Positions 25,401 through 34,224 of a stretch of 64,000 bases of DNA are shown piece after piece. The DNA is from Niastella sp966211305. Lineage in GTDB: Bacteria > Bacteroidota > Bacteroidia > Chitinophagales > Chitinophagaceae. The stretch lies in the NCBI GenBank assembly GCA_966211305.1, contig CBIHPC010000006.1, positions 1 through 64,000 on the forward strand, given 5' to 3'. A program made the position numbers and the translations under genes. Within the stretch, counting starts at the first letter, position 1; every line of letters begins with the position of its first letter. Under the pieces are notes generated by a model. That model searched no databases and was not told where the DNA came from. It was given only the letters and a program-made list of their open reading frames with translations.

Positions 25401-26407
25401 TTCAAACAACCATCCAGTTCATCCATCATGCCCTTGCTGCCGATGAAGAGCGGGCTCCGCTGATGCAGTTCTGTTGGCACCACATCGAGGATCCTTTCTT
25501 TTCCATTGGTAGCGCGGCCGCCTGCCACTTCTGCAATAAATGCGAACGGATTGCACTCATACAACAAACGCAGTTTGCCTTTGGGTTTTTCGATCGTGCC
25601 GGGATACATGAAGATGCCGCCTTTGATCAGGTTGCGGTGCACGTCGGCTACCATGCTGCCGATATAACGTTGCGTATACGGGCCGCCGGTATCCTTGTTC
25701 TTCTTCTGGCAAATATTGATGTATTTCTGAACAGCCTGTTCGTACTGGAAGAAATTGCCATGGTTTACGGAATAGATCTTTCCGAACTCGGGGCATTTTA
25801 TATTGGGGTGACTTAAACAAAATTCGCCAATGGAAGGATCGAGCGTAAAACCGTTTACCCCGCGGCGGGTAGCATACACCAGCATCGTAGAGCTTCCGTA
25901 AACGATATAACCTGCAGCTACCTGGAACCTGCCTGCCTGTAAGAAATCTTTTTCTGTGGCAACGGTGCCTTTTTCACTCACCCGGCGGTATACGCTGAAA
26001 ATAGTTCCTATCGATACATTCACATCTATATTTCCACTACCATCTAACGGATCGTATAAACAAACGTATTTCGAATTCTTGCTCACCGCATCGTCGAACG
26101 CAACATATTCATCGAGCTCTTCACTGGCAATACCGGCGCAACTGATACCGTGTTGCAATACACCGGTGAACTGGTTATTGGCGAAAATATCCAGCTTTTT
26201 TACATCTTCTCCCTGTACATTGATGGAACCTGCATCGCCGAGGATATCTACCAGACCGGCCTTGTTCACTTCTACGTTCACCCGTTTGGCTGCAAGGCCA
26301 ATATCGCGTAACAAACCGCTAAGTTCTCCGGTGGCATGGGGAAAATCCCTTAACTGCTGAATGGTAAACTCGTCAAGGGTTAAAACATTTCTGTTGATAG
26401 TGGTCAT
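25391..26407 (-). CDS. fbp: class 1 fructose-1,6-bisphosphatase
   Basis: The 338-residue protein has the Mg-binding and catalytic segment CLYDPLDGSGNIDVNVSIGT, the substrate loop YIGSMVADVHRNLIKGG, and GKLRLLYECNPFAFIAEVAGG near the C terminus. This is the full-length class 1 pattern. It removes the 1-phosphate of fructose 1,6-bisphosphate, the key gluconeogenic step in the cytoplasm. The start ATG at 26407 gives a normal N terminus (TLDEFTIQQL). The gene is single; its C-terminal CLKQA and stop run into the GCCTAAAG repeat. Confidence 0.95.
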   Translation of the reverse strand: MTTINRNVLTLDEFTIQQLRDFPHATGELSGLLRDIGLAAKRVNVEVNKAGLVDILGDAGSINVQGEDVKKLDIFANNQFTGVLQHGISCAGIASEELDEYVAFDDAVSKNSKYVCLYDPLDGSGNIDVNVSIGTIFSVYRRVSEKGTVATEKDFLQAGRFQVAAGYIVYGSSTMLVYATRRGVNGFTLDPSIGEFCLSHPNIKCPEFGKIYSVNHGNFFQYEQAVQKYINICQKKNKDTGGPYTQRYIGSMVADVHRNLIKGGIFMYPGTIEKPKGKLRLLYECNPFAFIAEVAGGRATNGKERILDVVPTELHQRSPLFIGSKGMMDELDGCLKQA

Positions 26408-26461
26408 AAATCAAATCCATTGTTTTGGTTAACAGTTGTTAGCTGGCGAAGGTAGGGAAAA

Positions 26462-26660
26462 CTGAAGTAAGAAGCAGGATGTAGGAAGCAGGAAAGTGCT
26501 GAATTTTATGGATTCCTGATTATTTTTTTGCCTCAGACTTATTACTTCCTATTTCCGGTAATCGACTTCCGATTTTGTCCATCTAACTTTTATAAATTTT
26601 TTAAAATGCCAGTCATGATATGTCCTACATCTGATTTCTTACTTCCTACTTCATACCTCT
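26462..26660. repeat. facing AAGCAGGA and TTACTTCC array pair
   Basis: GAAGTAAGAAGCAGGATG and TAGGAAGCAGGAAAG (26463-26496) face CTTATTACTTCCTATTTCC (about 26538-26556) and TTACTTCCTACTTCATACC (26639-26657). It shares an inverted 18-bp word with 22120-22137. The fbp-aspartokinase gap otherwise holds the array at 26740 and a promoter box at 26836. Confidence 0.65.
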
Positions 26661-26739
26661 TTTATATAACTTAAACAAGTAGTGATATTCAAAAGCTTTA
26701 AAGTTGTAAATCCGTAATATTGGCCTTTTGAAGGCCCTT

Positions 26740-26771
26740 GTCAACCTGTTAACTGGTTAACCCGTCAAACT
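26740..26771. repeat. GTYRAC octad array
   Basis: Units GTCAACCT, GTTAACTG, GTTAACCC, GTCAAACT, in 8-bp register upstream of the aspartokinase gene. A shorter echo (TCAACCAGTTAACTTGAAC) is at 26851-26869. Confidence 0.8.
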
Positions 26772-26835
26772 CACTTCGTATTCCTATTCCCACTTTATTA
26801 TTCTTACCCTATAAGCGCACCTGCCCTACTTTCAT

Positions 26836-26843
26836 TACTTTTG
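26836..26843 (+). promoter_or_regulatory. candidate -7 box for aspartokinase
   Basis: TACTTTTG fits TAnnTTTG, 31 bases before the ATG at 26875. Confidence 0.45.
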
Positions 26844-26874
26844 CAACCCATCAACCAGTTAACTTGAACAAACT

Positions 26875-28143
26875 ATGAAAGTCTTCAAATTCGGCGGCGC
26901 CAGTGTTAGCAGTACAGAAAGTATCCGGCAGGTTGCACATATATTAAAATCATACCAGGGTGAGGAATTGCTTATTGTGATCTCGGCCATGGGTAAAACC
27001 ACCAACGCGCTCGAAAAGGTTGTGGAAGCGTTTTATGATAATAAAAAAGAGGCGGCGCTGCAATTGTTTGAAGCCATCAAACAAAGCCATCTTACCACGG
27101 CCAAGTACCTGCTGGTTAAAAATTTCAACGAAACGCTTGAACAGCTCACCAATTTTTTTACCGAAGCAGAGTGGCTGCTGCATGACAAACCGGTACAGGG
27201 TTTCGATTATTATTACGACCAGGTGGTGTGCATCGGTGAATTATTGTCAACCGTTATTGTAAGCGCTTACCTCAACGAGGCCGGGTTTGCCAACCATTGG
27301 ATCGACGTTCGCGATATCATCAGGACCGACGATAATTTCCGCGATGCCAATATCGACTGGCATTATTCAGGTGAAAAAGTGGAGAACGTAGTGTTGCCGT
27401 TGCTGAAAGAACATAAGGTGATCGTAACCCAGGGTTTTATCGGTGCTACCGATGAAAACGAAAGCACAACCCTTGGCCGTGAAGGCAGCGATTATACCGC
27501 CGCCGTATTTGCGAATTTGCTGAATGCCGAAGGGCAGTATATCTGGAAAGATGTGGAAGGTGTGATGAACGCCGACCCCAAACTTTTTCCCGATGCGCAG
27601 TTGTTAAGTGAGCTGAATTACGATGAAGTAATTGAAATGGCCTATTACGGCGCGCAGGTAATTCACCCGAAAACCATCAAACCGCTGCAGAATAAAGGAA
27701 TTCCCCTCTATGTAAAATGTTTTCTGAATAAAGACCTGCCCGGCACCGTCATTCATAAAAAAAGCCTGAAAGGACTGCCACCGATAGTGGTATTGAAACA
27801 GAACCAGGTGCTGATACAACTGCACTCGAAAGATTTTTCGTTCGTTGGCGAAAAACCGGTGGCCGACCTGTACCAGTTGCTGGCCGATAGTAAAATAAAA
27901 CCCAACCTGATGCAGACCGGAGCGGTAACCATTCAGGTTTGTCTCGATAACCAAACTGAAAAAATTGAAAAGCTGGCGCTCGCCGCCGCGGGCATCTTTG
28001 AAGTACAGGTAGAAAAAGGGCTCACCCTGCTCACCATCAGGCATTATGATGATGCGGTGTTACAAAAAATGATTGCAGGGAATAAAGTTGAATTGTTGCA
28101 GCAGACGCCGGAGACTGTCCAGGTAGTATTAAAGGGTATTTAG
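26875..28143 (+). CDS. aspartate kinase
   Basis: The 422-residue protein starts MKVFKFGGASVSS, the invariant aspartokinase nucleotide motif, and has the substrate region TLGREGSDYTAAVFANLLNAE and WKDVEGVMNADPKLFPDA. The C-terminal part (about 300-422) has two ACT-like segments that usually bind the feedback inhibitor (Lys or Thr). It phosphorylates aspartate as the first step to lysine, threonine and methionine. It is a monofunctional enzyme without a homoserine dehydrogenase domain. It is not in an amino-acid operon here, so which isoenzyme (LysC or other) is left open. Confidence 0.92.
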   Translation: MKVFKFGGASVSSTESIRQVAHILKSYQGEELLIVISAMGKTTNALEKVVEAFYDNKKEAALQLFEAIKQSHLTTAKYLLVKNFNETLEQLTNFFTEAEWLLHDKPVQGFDYYYDQVVCIGELLSTVIVSAYLNEAGFANHWIDVRDIIRTDDNFRDANIDWHYSGEKVENVVLPLLKEHKVIVTQGFIGATDENESTTLGREGSDYTAAVFANLLNAEGQYIWKDVEGVMNADPKLFPDAQLLSELNYDEVIEMAYYGAQVIHPKTIKPLQNKGIPLYVKCFLNKDLPGTVIHKKSLKGLPPIVVLKQNQVLIQLHSKDFSFVGEKPVADLYQLLADSKIKPNLMQTGAVTIQVCLDNQTEKIEKLALAAAGIFEVQVEKGLTLLTIRHYDDAVLQKMIAGNKVELLQQTPETVQVVLKGI

Positions 28144-28183
28144 TCTTTTGTTCCCCTTTGTGGTTCCTGGTTTATATTCCGGT

Positions 28184-28253
28184 AGTTCATAAGTTATTGA
28201 GTTATTCAGTTCGTAAACCGGCAACTGAACAACTAAATAACTGAATAACTATC
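28184..28253. repeat. AGTTATTC octad inverted pair between convergent genes
   Basis: Left: AGTTCATA, AGTTATTG, AGTTATTC, AGTTCGTA (28184-28215). Right, inverted: CAACTGAA, CAACTAAA, TAACTGAA, TAACTATC (28222-28253). Six bases separate them, so a long imperfect hairpin is possible; the last unit contains the stop of the metallo-hydrolase gene. It may act as a two-way terminator. Confidence 0.8.
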
Positions 28254-29664
28254 TCAAATATTTTTCAAAATCCAGTTTCCCATGCAAAAGTTTGTCTTTA
28301 GCCAATTGCATATATAAAACAACTTCCCGCCAACGCATTGTCCAGCTTTCAACCGAACGCCAGGTAAATAGTTTACGCATGGGCAGCAGGTCGTATTCAT
28401 AGGCGTTGAACGCCAGGTTCAGGGCCTCCATATATTTTCTTTGCTTTGACGTTACCTTATAAAATACCCGTTTACCAATACACATGTGCGAGAAGATCCG
28501 GAATTCAATGCCGCGCAAAAAAATAAATGCGGTAGTATGAATTTGTATAGGATAAGTTTCGTGATCCAGCACGGTGTGCAGCGGCAGCTCTTCTACCCTT
28601 CCCTTATGCACGTTGATGTTGAAAATATATTTGGGCGCGCCGCCTGCTGAAAGCACATATGTAAATTGAACAGGTTTGAAATAACGCCTGATAAAAAATG
28701 GCAGGCTGGCTGAGAATTGCTCAAAATATTCCGTCACTACCTGCTTTTCGATCACCGCCTGGTCTTCCTGTTCATAAAATTTTTGCAGGCTTTCACTTTG
28801 TTGTTGTAAGTATGCTGCCAGTAAGGTTTCACGATTGGTGAACCAGTCTTTTTCGCTGATGTGAAAGCCCGATTCAGCCGACCAGCGATCACCCGATACC
28901 ATTACTTTTACCTGGGGTGTTTGTATATCATGTTTTTTAAAATACGCCTCCACCAACTGCGGGTGTTGAATATACCGGTTGAAATGAAAAGAGTCTTTAT
29001 GCAAATGGCAATGATTGCTGGCGAATGGAATGGCGTACCGGGCGCCGGTTGCCTGCGCGGTTTGCGCAAACTCTTTTATATAGCGGTCGAGGTCGTCGAC
29101 AGGCGTTTCAGGTTCGTCAACTATATCATATGATAACCGTTCATTGGCCGAGCTGTGGCTTCTGAATACAAAATCGATGGGCCGGTGTTTGCGGGTGATC
29201 TGCCTAAGCGTAAGCCCCATATGTTTTGAATCGTTCAGGTTCAGCAGTTTTATGCCATCGCATTCTATCAGCAGCGCGCTGTCGAGGAACATCCAGAACT
29301 GGTACGATGTAATGCTGAAACCGTCATCGATCCGAAACCGTTCGCCATGTTTTAATTCGATGATGTTTTTGTACCCGAGGTAATACAGGTCGTCTTTCAT
29401 GCGTGTGTAATTTCCCTTTGGAACAATAATGGGAATATTGGAAGGAAACCGCTTTAATGAATCGCCGTGAAAATGGTCCCAGTGAATGTGGGTGAGATAA
29501 ATGAAATTGGGTTGAAGCGAATTGACGAGGTCTTTGCTTACAGGGGGATAATTCCACCACGAGCGCCAGTAACTGCTGCCAATGAGCCAGGGGTCGCATA
29601 TAAGCGATTTGCCAGGTTTATTTTTTACCAATAAACCGGCATGGGATAAGATTTGAAATTCCAT
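28249..29664 (-). CDS. metallo-beta-lactamase-fold hydrolase
   Basis: From ATG 29664 (MEFQILSHAGLLVKNK) the protein has 471 residues; an extension to 29718 is not supported by its sequence. The metal motif THIHWDHFHG (His59, His61, Asp63, His64) and later LNLNDSKHMG and FRSHSSANER show a metallo-beta-lactamase fold like that of UlaG and of the large cytosolic N-acyl-mannosamine/UDP-MurNAc hydroxylase-like proteins. The C-terminal 200 residues lack a recognised domain. The substrate is unknown. It converges with aspartokinase across a hairpin-like repeat that contains its stop. Confidence 0.8.
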   Translation of the reverse strand: MEFQILSHAGLLVKNKPGKSLICDPWLIGSSYWRSWWNYPPVSKDLVNSLQPNFIYLTHIHWDHFHGDSLKRFPSNIPIIVPKGNYTRMKDDLYYLGYKNIIELKHGERFRIDDGFSITSYQFWMFLDSALLIECDGIKLLNLNDSKHMGLTLRQITRKHRPIDFVFRSHSSANERLSYDIVDEPETPVDDLDRYIKEFAQTAQATGARYAIPFASNHCHLHKDSFHFNRYIQHPQLVEAYFKKHDIQTPQVKVMVSGDRWSAESGFHISEKDWFTNRETLLAAYLQQQSESLQKFYEQEDQAVIEKQVVTEYFEQFSASLPFFIRRYFKPVQFTYVLSAGGAPKYIFNINVHKGRVEELPLHTVLDHETYPIQIHTTAFIFLRGIEFRIFSHMCIGKRVFYKVTSKQRKYMEALNLAFNAYEYDLLPMRKLFTWRSVESWTMRWREVVLYMQLAKDKLLHGKLDFEKYLR

Positions 29665-29797
29665 TTGCCAGAACCGTTTAACGTAGCTAAAGTTAAGGTT
29701 TATAACAGTGTGACACAAGTGAAGATGCCCGGGATTTCATATTTAAGTGGTGGTAATATTATGTGAATGTATTGGGGAATTATTGAATATGGATTGT

Positions 29798-29983
29798 CGT
29801 GAAACGGCAAACGTGAAACGTGAAAGGGCGTCCTGTCTTCGAGACTCATAATCAGTGGCAACTGGCCTGCGCCAGGGCTTCGGCGAGCAAGCCGGAAATA
29901 AATTTTACGCAGCATAAGATTGGGCATTAATTTGAAATTTCGCGAGCGATTTCACGTTTGCCGTTTCACGTTTCACGTTTCCG
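29798..29983. repeat. facing pair of CGTGAAA/TTTCACG heptad arrays
   Basis: Left: CGTGAAA, CGGCAAA, CGTGAAA, CGTGAAA (29798-29825). Right: TTTCACG, TTTGCCG, TTTCACG, TTTCACG, TTTCCG (29950-29983). The two are exact opposites in order and orientation across about 125 bases and fill the divergent promoter region of the two neighbouring genes. Confidence 0.85.
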
Positions 29984-29997
29984 TATCTTGCATTATT

Positions 29998-31779
29998 ATG
30001 GAGCCAACCATTGTTTACTACCAGGAAAAAGTTCAGTCTTACAAGGAAGCATTACAAAAAATAAAGCCCGTAACCACGCTGGTAGCCGCATTGCGGCTGG
30101 CTTGTTTTATTGTGTTTGGCTGGGCTATATATAAATGGATCGCTACCCATAACTCCGGCTGGATGGCGGCTACCCTGTTGCTGGGCGCAGCTTTCGCCAT
30201 ACTGGTACGCATTGCCTGGCGCCTGAACGATCGCAAGGCGTTGTTGGAAAAATTGCTGTTCATCAATACCAATGAATTGAATATGCTGCGGCATTTGCCC
30301 AACGAATTTGAGAATGGCGCGGCTTTTACATCGAACGACAATAATTCAGGCGATCTCGATATTTTTGGACCCGGCTCTTTATATCATTTACTTAACCGTA
30401 CCACTACCTGGCATGGCAAACAGCAACTGTCGGCCATGTTACAACAACCGCCGTTGGTAAAAACCGAAATAGAACAGCAGCAACAGGCGGTACAGGCGCT
30501 GAGCACACAAAAGGAATTACGGCAGTTGCTTACCGCGCATGGTTTGTTGAATGAGGAAAAGGAAGGCAACCTGCACGATATCGCCAGCTGGCTGCAACGG
30601 CCGGCCATCATTCATGGTAAGGGCCGGATCAATGCCCTGCGTTACATTACATCTATATGCAGTGCCGTATTGTTGATCTACTGGTTGATCTCGGGAAATT
30701 ACTACCTGCTTATTCCGGTTGTTTTCCTGAATTGGATCATTATCGGCACATATGCCAAACACATTCAGCAGCAACATATCCTGTTGGGAAAAAAGCAGAC
30801 CATATTAGATCAATATGCTGCTATATTATCACTCTTCTGTAAGGTGGAATCGGGTAATTCGGCGCTGCTGCAAAAAGAAAAAACAAGTGCCACGGAAGCG
30901 CACCAGGCGGTGAAGAAATTATCGCGCCTGTCGGCCATGTTCGATCAGCGGCTGAACCTCATCGTAAATATCTTCCTGAACAGCTTTTTTATGTACGATA
31001 TCCAATGCCTGTGGGCGCTGGAAAGCTGGAAGAAAAAACACAATGCCCATTTTAACGACTGGATCCACTGCGTGGGCATGATCGAATGCCTGAACTCGCT
31101 GGCGACATTTGCGTCAAACTATCCCGGCAATCAATATCCAACTGTAAACAGTGATGGTATTTCCATTTCGGCTACGCAACTGGCGCATCCGCTGATCCCT
31201 GCCGAAGAGCGGGTGGCCAATGACTGTACGTTTGGCATTGATGAAAAGCTGGTACTGGTAACCGGTTCAAATATGTCGGGTAAAACCACCTTTCTGCGAA
31301 CACTGGGGGTAAACCTCATACTGGCACAATGCGGCGCCCCGGTTTGTGCGGCCTCATTCGCCTTTACACCTATGGTCATTCGCAGTTCCATCAGGGTAAG
31401 CGATTCGCTGCAGGAACATACCTCCTACTTTATGGCCGAATTGAAACGCCTGCAGCAGATCATACATTATCTGCAGCAGAATTCAGTGCCGGTGCTGATT
31501 CTTATCGATGAAATTCTGCGCGGTACCAATTCGGAAGACAAGACCCATGGGTCGGAGCAGTTCATTAAAAAGCTGTTGCAGTACCGCTGTCTTACATTAT
31601 TTGCCACGCACGACCTGGCATTGAGCAGGCTGGAAGACGAACTGGCGGGAAGGGTAAACAATTATTGTTTTGAAAGCACCATCCGCAATAACGAATTGCT
31701 TTTCGATTACAAATTACAACGCGGCGTTGCCAAGAATAAGAATGCCTCTTTCTTAATGGAAAAGATGGAGATCATTTGA
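29998..31779 (+). CDS. membrane-anchored MutS-like ATPase
   Basis: Using ATG 29998 (MEPTIVYYQEKVQSYKEA) gives 593 residues. Two hydrophobic segments (about 31-72) and another pair (about 205-248) precede a MutS core and a C-terminal MutS ATPase domain: Walker A TGSNMSGKTTFLRTLGVN (422-439), an ABC-like signature region SLQEHTSYFMAEL and Walker B ILIDEILRGTNSEDK. It lacks the MutS mismatch-recognition domain, so it is not the mismatch repair enzyme. Such transmembrane MutS relatives are found in Bacteroidota; the function is unknown. The stop is two bases from the end of the neighbouring convergent gene. Confidence 0.85.
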   Translation: MEPTIVYYQEKVQSYKEALQKIKPVTTLVAALRLACFIVFGWAIYKWIATHNSGWMAATLLLGAAFAILVRIAWRLNDRKALLEKLLFINTNELNMLRHLPNEFENGAAFTSNDNNSGDLDIFGPGSLYHLLNRTTTWHGKQQLSAMLQQPPLVKTEIEQQQQAVQALSTQKELRQLLTAHGLLNEEKEGNLHDIASWLQRPAIIHGKGRINALRYITSICSAVLLIYWLISGNYYLLIPVVFLNWIIIGTYAKHIQQQHILLGKKQTILDQYAAILSLFCKVESGNSALLQKEKTSATEAHQAVKKLSRLSAMFDQRLNLIVNIFLNSFFMYDIQCLWALESWKKKHNAHFNDWIHCVGMIECLNSLATFASNYPGNQYPTVNSDGISISATQLAHPLIPAEERVANDCTFGIDEKLVLVTGSNMSGKTTFLRTLGVNLILAQCGAPVCAASFAFTPMVIRSSIRVSDSLQEHTSYFMAELKRLQQIIHYLQQNSVPVLILIDEILRGTNSEDKTHGSEQFIKKLLQYRCLTLFATHDLALSRLEDELAGRVNNYCFESTIRNNELLFDYKLQRGVAKNKNASFLMEKMEII

Positions 31780-31781
31780 TA

Positions 31782-32567
31782 TTATTCTTTTACCGGATGA
31801 TACAACTTATTTGTTTCCTCCCCTACACTGTTAAATATTGGCCTGAACCGAAAGGAACAGGTCGAACGGGCAATATCATTTCCATCATCCTTATAAAATT
31901 TGTTGGTGAATGCTTCCGGCGTAAACTCTCCTGTTCCGCCAAAGTCAAGCATGGAAAAGTTGTTTAGTAAAAGCAGGGTGGGTAAAAGTACTTCATGATG
32001 CCCCATCCACTTATTTACCAGCATTAAATGAATGAATTCTAAAGCTTCGTATGATAAGCGATAAACCGGATTAAAGGACCTTATTTTTTGGTTGTTGTAT
32101 ATTTTTAACACAGGATGGGTAAGCGTATCCCACCAAAACCAGCCGGGATTTTTGTTGAACGTTTCAATATGGGCGCTTAAAAAGTCGTGCCGGTATGTGT
32201 CAAAAGCCTGAAAGAAATCAACCCAGTCTCCATTAAACCTAACATCATCCTCTATACACCAATAGTAATTGTACTTGTTCCTGGCAAAATAAAATAGAAG
32301 GGGAAAGTGATTACTGCCGGGAACAAGCGTATCAGCAATGGGAATATATTGCAGCTTATGTAAGTTTTCGCTGGTAAATCGATAGAGTATGACATTATCG
32401 GTTGCAGGAATTTGTTGGCCATCCTCGTCCTTGTCATGAAAAAGCACAACAACATCGCCCCGTTCTCCAAAGCCTTCTTTAATGCGGTCGTAGTTTTTAA
32501 TCAGCGACGAAGACATGTTTTTTGTAAGGAGTACAACTACACTTCTAATATTATTTTCATTTTCCAT
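31782..32567 (-). CDS. glycosyltransferase-like (GT-A fold) protein at the cluster border
   Basis: The 261-residue protein has a nucleotide-sugar-type pattern: an N-terminal beta strand (RSVVVLLTKNM), YYWCIEDDVRFNGDW near residues 98-112 with an Asp-Asp motif expected to bind Mn-UDP-sugar, PGWFWWDTL, and aromatic-rich acceptor-like segments. This resembles DUF3405-type or GT-A glycosyltransferases; the assignment is an inference from the motif and context. It lies six bases after the SpaB_C-like gene in a two-gene minus-strand unit that diverges from the lanthipeptide precursor. A role in sugar transfer to the peptide is plausible, but not shown. Confidence 0.55.
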   Translation of the reverse strand: MENENNIRSVVVLLTKNMSSSLIKNYDRIKEGFGERGDVVVLFHDKDEDGQQIPATDNVILYRFTSENLHKLQYIPIADTLVPGSNHFPLLFYFARNKYNYYWCIEDDVRFNGDWVDFFQAFDTYRHDFLSAHIETFNKNPGWFWWDTLTHPVLKIYNNQKIRSFNPVYRLSYEALEFIHLMLVNKWMGHHEVLLPTLLLLNNFSMLDFGGTGEFTPEAFTNKFYKDDGNDIARSTCSFRFRPIFNSVGEETNKLYHPVKE

Positions 32568-32573
32568 ACGGTA

Positions 32574-33428
32574 TTATACAGTTTGTCGTGAATGGCTTAA
32601 AACCTGCCAGACAGAATAATATAATAAGGATTTAAAATTATGCGTAAGGCCACATTGTTGATTTAACTGAAAAGAAATATACCTGTGAATTGTTCGAACT
32701 TCCTGCCTACCGGCAATAGTATTCAGGTTGTTTATTTCTTCAATACAGGCTGCATACCATTGACGAATATATGTGGGTATCGCATCGTTCTTATCAGTGA
32801 GATCCTGGTCGAATATTTCGGTAGTTGTTTCGCAATAGTGATTTTCGTTTTCTTTAAAAAGGGATATTATGAATTCTTCACTAACGGTAACTAAAGACTG
32901 GTTTAAATATAGATGTTTATAAATATTCGCAAAGAATGCAAGATCTTTTTTTGTAGAAGCCATAAGAGCTTTTATAAGCGTAACATGAAGCTGGTAGGCA
33001 AGGGTGAATATAATTTCCTCACTCACTTCACCATTTGCCAACGCATTCAGAATGATATCGGTTGATTGCTGTTCAAAGCCGGGTCTGGCTGGCACATTTA
33101 CTATCCCTTCTTTATAATATGTTTCATAATTAATAAAGGGGGTGGCGTCTTGTATGTTGTTGTGCTTTGAAAGAAATGTTTGCAGGCTCATGTGTAGTTG
33201 GAGAGACAGGGCGTCTGCATCGGCCGTGTGCATTAAAAATGCCAGCCTGGCGTAATTACCAACTGAATAATAAAATTGTAAATAATATGCATGAAGCGAT
33301 CTGTTGCCTGCCGCTTTTTTAAAAAAGGGAATAATGGCCTCATCAATTAGTGCCTTCCAATTATGCATATTACAAATAACTGTAACAGACCTCCATTGTA
33401 AGTGTGTATCCAATTTATAAGCGTGCAT
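32574..33428 (-). CDS. stand-alone SpaB_C-like (lantibiotic dehydratase C-terminal) protein
   Basis: The 284-residue protein resembles the C-terminal elimination domain of LanB: WRSVTVICNMHNWKALI, HAYYLQFYYSVGNYARLAF aligned with WFFLRYFDPGAHLRVRMQL of LanB in this window, and a C terminus (HRYISFQLNQQCGLTH..FKSLLYYSVWQVLSHSR) like LanB's IMSDLIHMNINRLT..VIYEFLENYYFRSR. The Arg-Tyr-Phe/His-Leu-Arg residues of the active LanB motif are not kept, so catalysis is doubtful. The alignment was done by eye. LanB here already has its own elimination domain; this copy may be a partner or chaperone. No other function is suggested. Confidence 0.5.
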   Translation of the reverse strand: MHAYKLDTHLQWRSVTVICNMHNWKALIDEAIIPFFKKAAGNRSLHAYYLQFYYSVGNYARLAFLMHTADADALSLQLHMSLQTFLSKHNNIQDATPFINYETYYKEGIVNVPARPGFEQQSTDIILNALANGEVSEEIIFTLAYQLHVTLIKALMASTKKDLAFFANIYKHLYLNQSLVTVSEEFIISLFKENENHYCETTTEIFDQDLTDKNDAIPTYIRQWYAACIEEINNLNTIAGRQEVRTIHRYISFQLNQQCGLTHNFKSLLYYSVWQVLSHSRQTV

Positions 33429-33791
33429 TTGTGAAAAAATGTTAAAAAAGACATTGTATCGAATATACCGGTCTTTGGGTAGCTGATATAATCATGCTGG
33501 AAATTTTATGGATTTTACCGGTACGAATATAAACTTTTCAAGTTTTAAACGTGCGGGTAACATTAATTATATTCCAGAGCTTTCCGTTAACCCTAACCAA
33601 TATCCTTATTTATATGCAAGCGGGTATTTAACGTATTTGCTAATACGCTTTAGATAGGCGTTATAACGGTATGTGGGTATGCGAACATGTCAATTTGACA
33701 AATAATGTTAAAATATATGTTTAAACTTTGATAAAGGTGATTTATAAATAAAATAAATTGGGTTATTAATTAACCATAAACCAAATCATCA
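33429..33791. other. divergent promoter region of the lanthipeptide cluster
   Basis: An AT-rich gap of about 360 bases between the minus-strand SpaB_C-like gene and the precursor gene. It must carry promoters in both directions, but I see no exact TAnnTTTG box (a near match AAACTTTG is at 33724-33731), no operator-like palindrome and none of the heptad/octad arrays. Confidence 0.4.
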
Positions 33792-34028
33792 ATGGAAAAA
33801 AAGAAACTTCAACTGAAGAACTCCAGGCTTTCATTAAAAAAGGAAAGCATTGCTAATTTAAGCAAAGATGACATGGGGTCGCTTCGTGGAGGAGAAGCAG
33901 GTAGTACATGCCACAATTTTACCTGCAGTTGGTGTACCGGAAGCGGTGACACCGGTGGTAGCACCCGTGTTGAATTTACCTGCAGTTGGTGCACTACCAT
34001 CTCAGTAGTAGTCAGCGTTGTCAACTGA
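33792..34028 (+). CDS. lanA: class I lanthipeptide precursor with duplicated FTCSWCT core
   Basis: The 78-residue peptide has a Lys-rich leader (residues 1-34) ending SLRGG, a double-glycine cleavage site, preceded by LKKESIANLSKDDM, typical of the Bacteroidota class I lanthipeptide leader. The core (35-78) has five Cys (40, 45, 48, 64, 67), seven Ser and eight Thr, and the motif FTCSWCT occurs twice (43-49 and 62-68). LanB would dehydrate Ser/Thr and LanC add Cys thiols to make (methyl)lanthionine rings; two similar ring systems joined by a Gly/Ser/Thr-rich linker are expected. The tail TTISVVVSVVN is hydrophobic. Confidence 0.9.
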   Translation: MEKKKLQLKNSRLSLKKESIANLSKDDMGSLRGGEAGSTCHNFTCSWCTGSGDTGGSTRVEFTCSWCTTISVVVSVVN

Positions 34029-34107
34029 GATGATTAGTTTCGGGAAGAGTAATTAAGTATAAGTTTGCTGCTTTTGCTATGTTAACTCAACCCTAAACAT
34101 TCCCTGG

Positions 34108-34172
34108 AACATTTTCCCCCAGACTTTTACTTTCCTTAACCACGGAAGCTTAAAGCCGTGGGGGAAAATGTT
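34108..34172 (+). terminator. probable attenuator/terminator between precursor and lanC
   Basis: A perfect 14-bp inverted repeat (AACATTTTCCCCCA 34108-34121, TGGGGGAAAATGTT 34159-34172) with a 37-base loop is followed by a T-rich stretch. Sitting between the precursor and the first enzyme gene, it could cut most transcripts and let some continue, giving more precursor than enzymes. Confidence 0.65.
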
Positions 34173-34224
34173 ATTGTATTTTCTATTCTCATTATGTACT
34201 TTTTATTGACCTCAAAAATTATAT

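Noticed and set aside
33809..34024. Antisense open frame opposite the lanthipeptide precursor
   Set aside because: It mirrors the duplicated core on the other strand and has no start context; the plus-strand frame has a leader, a GG site and cluster context.
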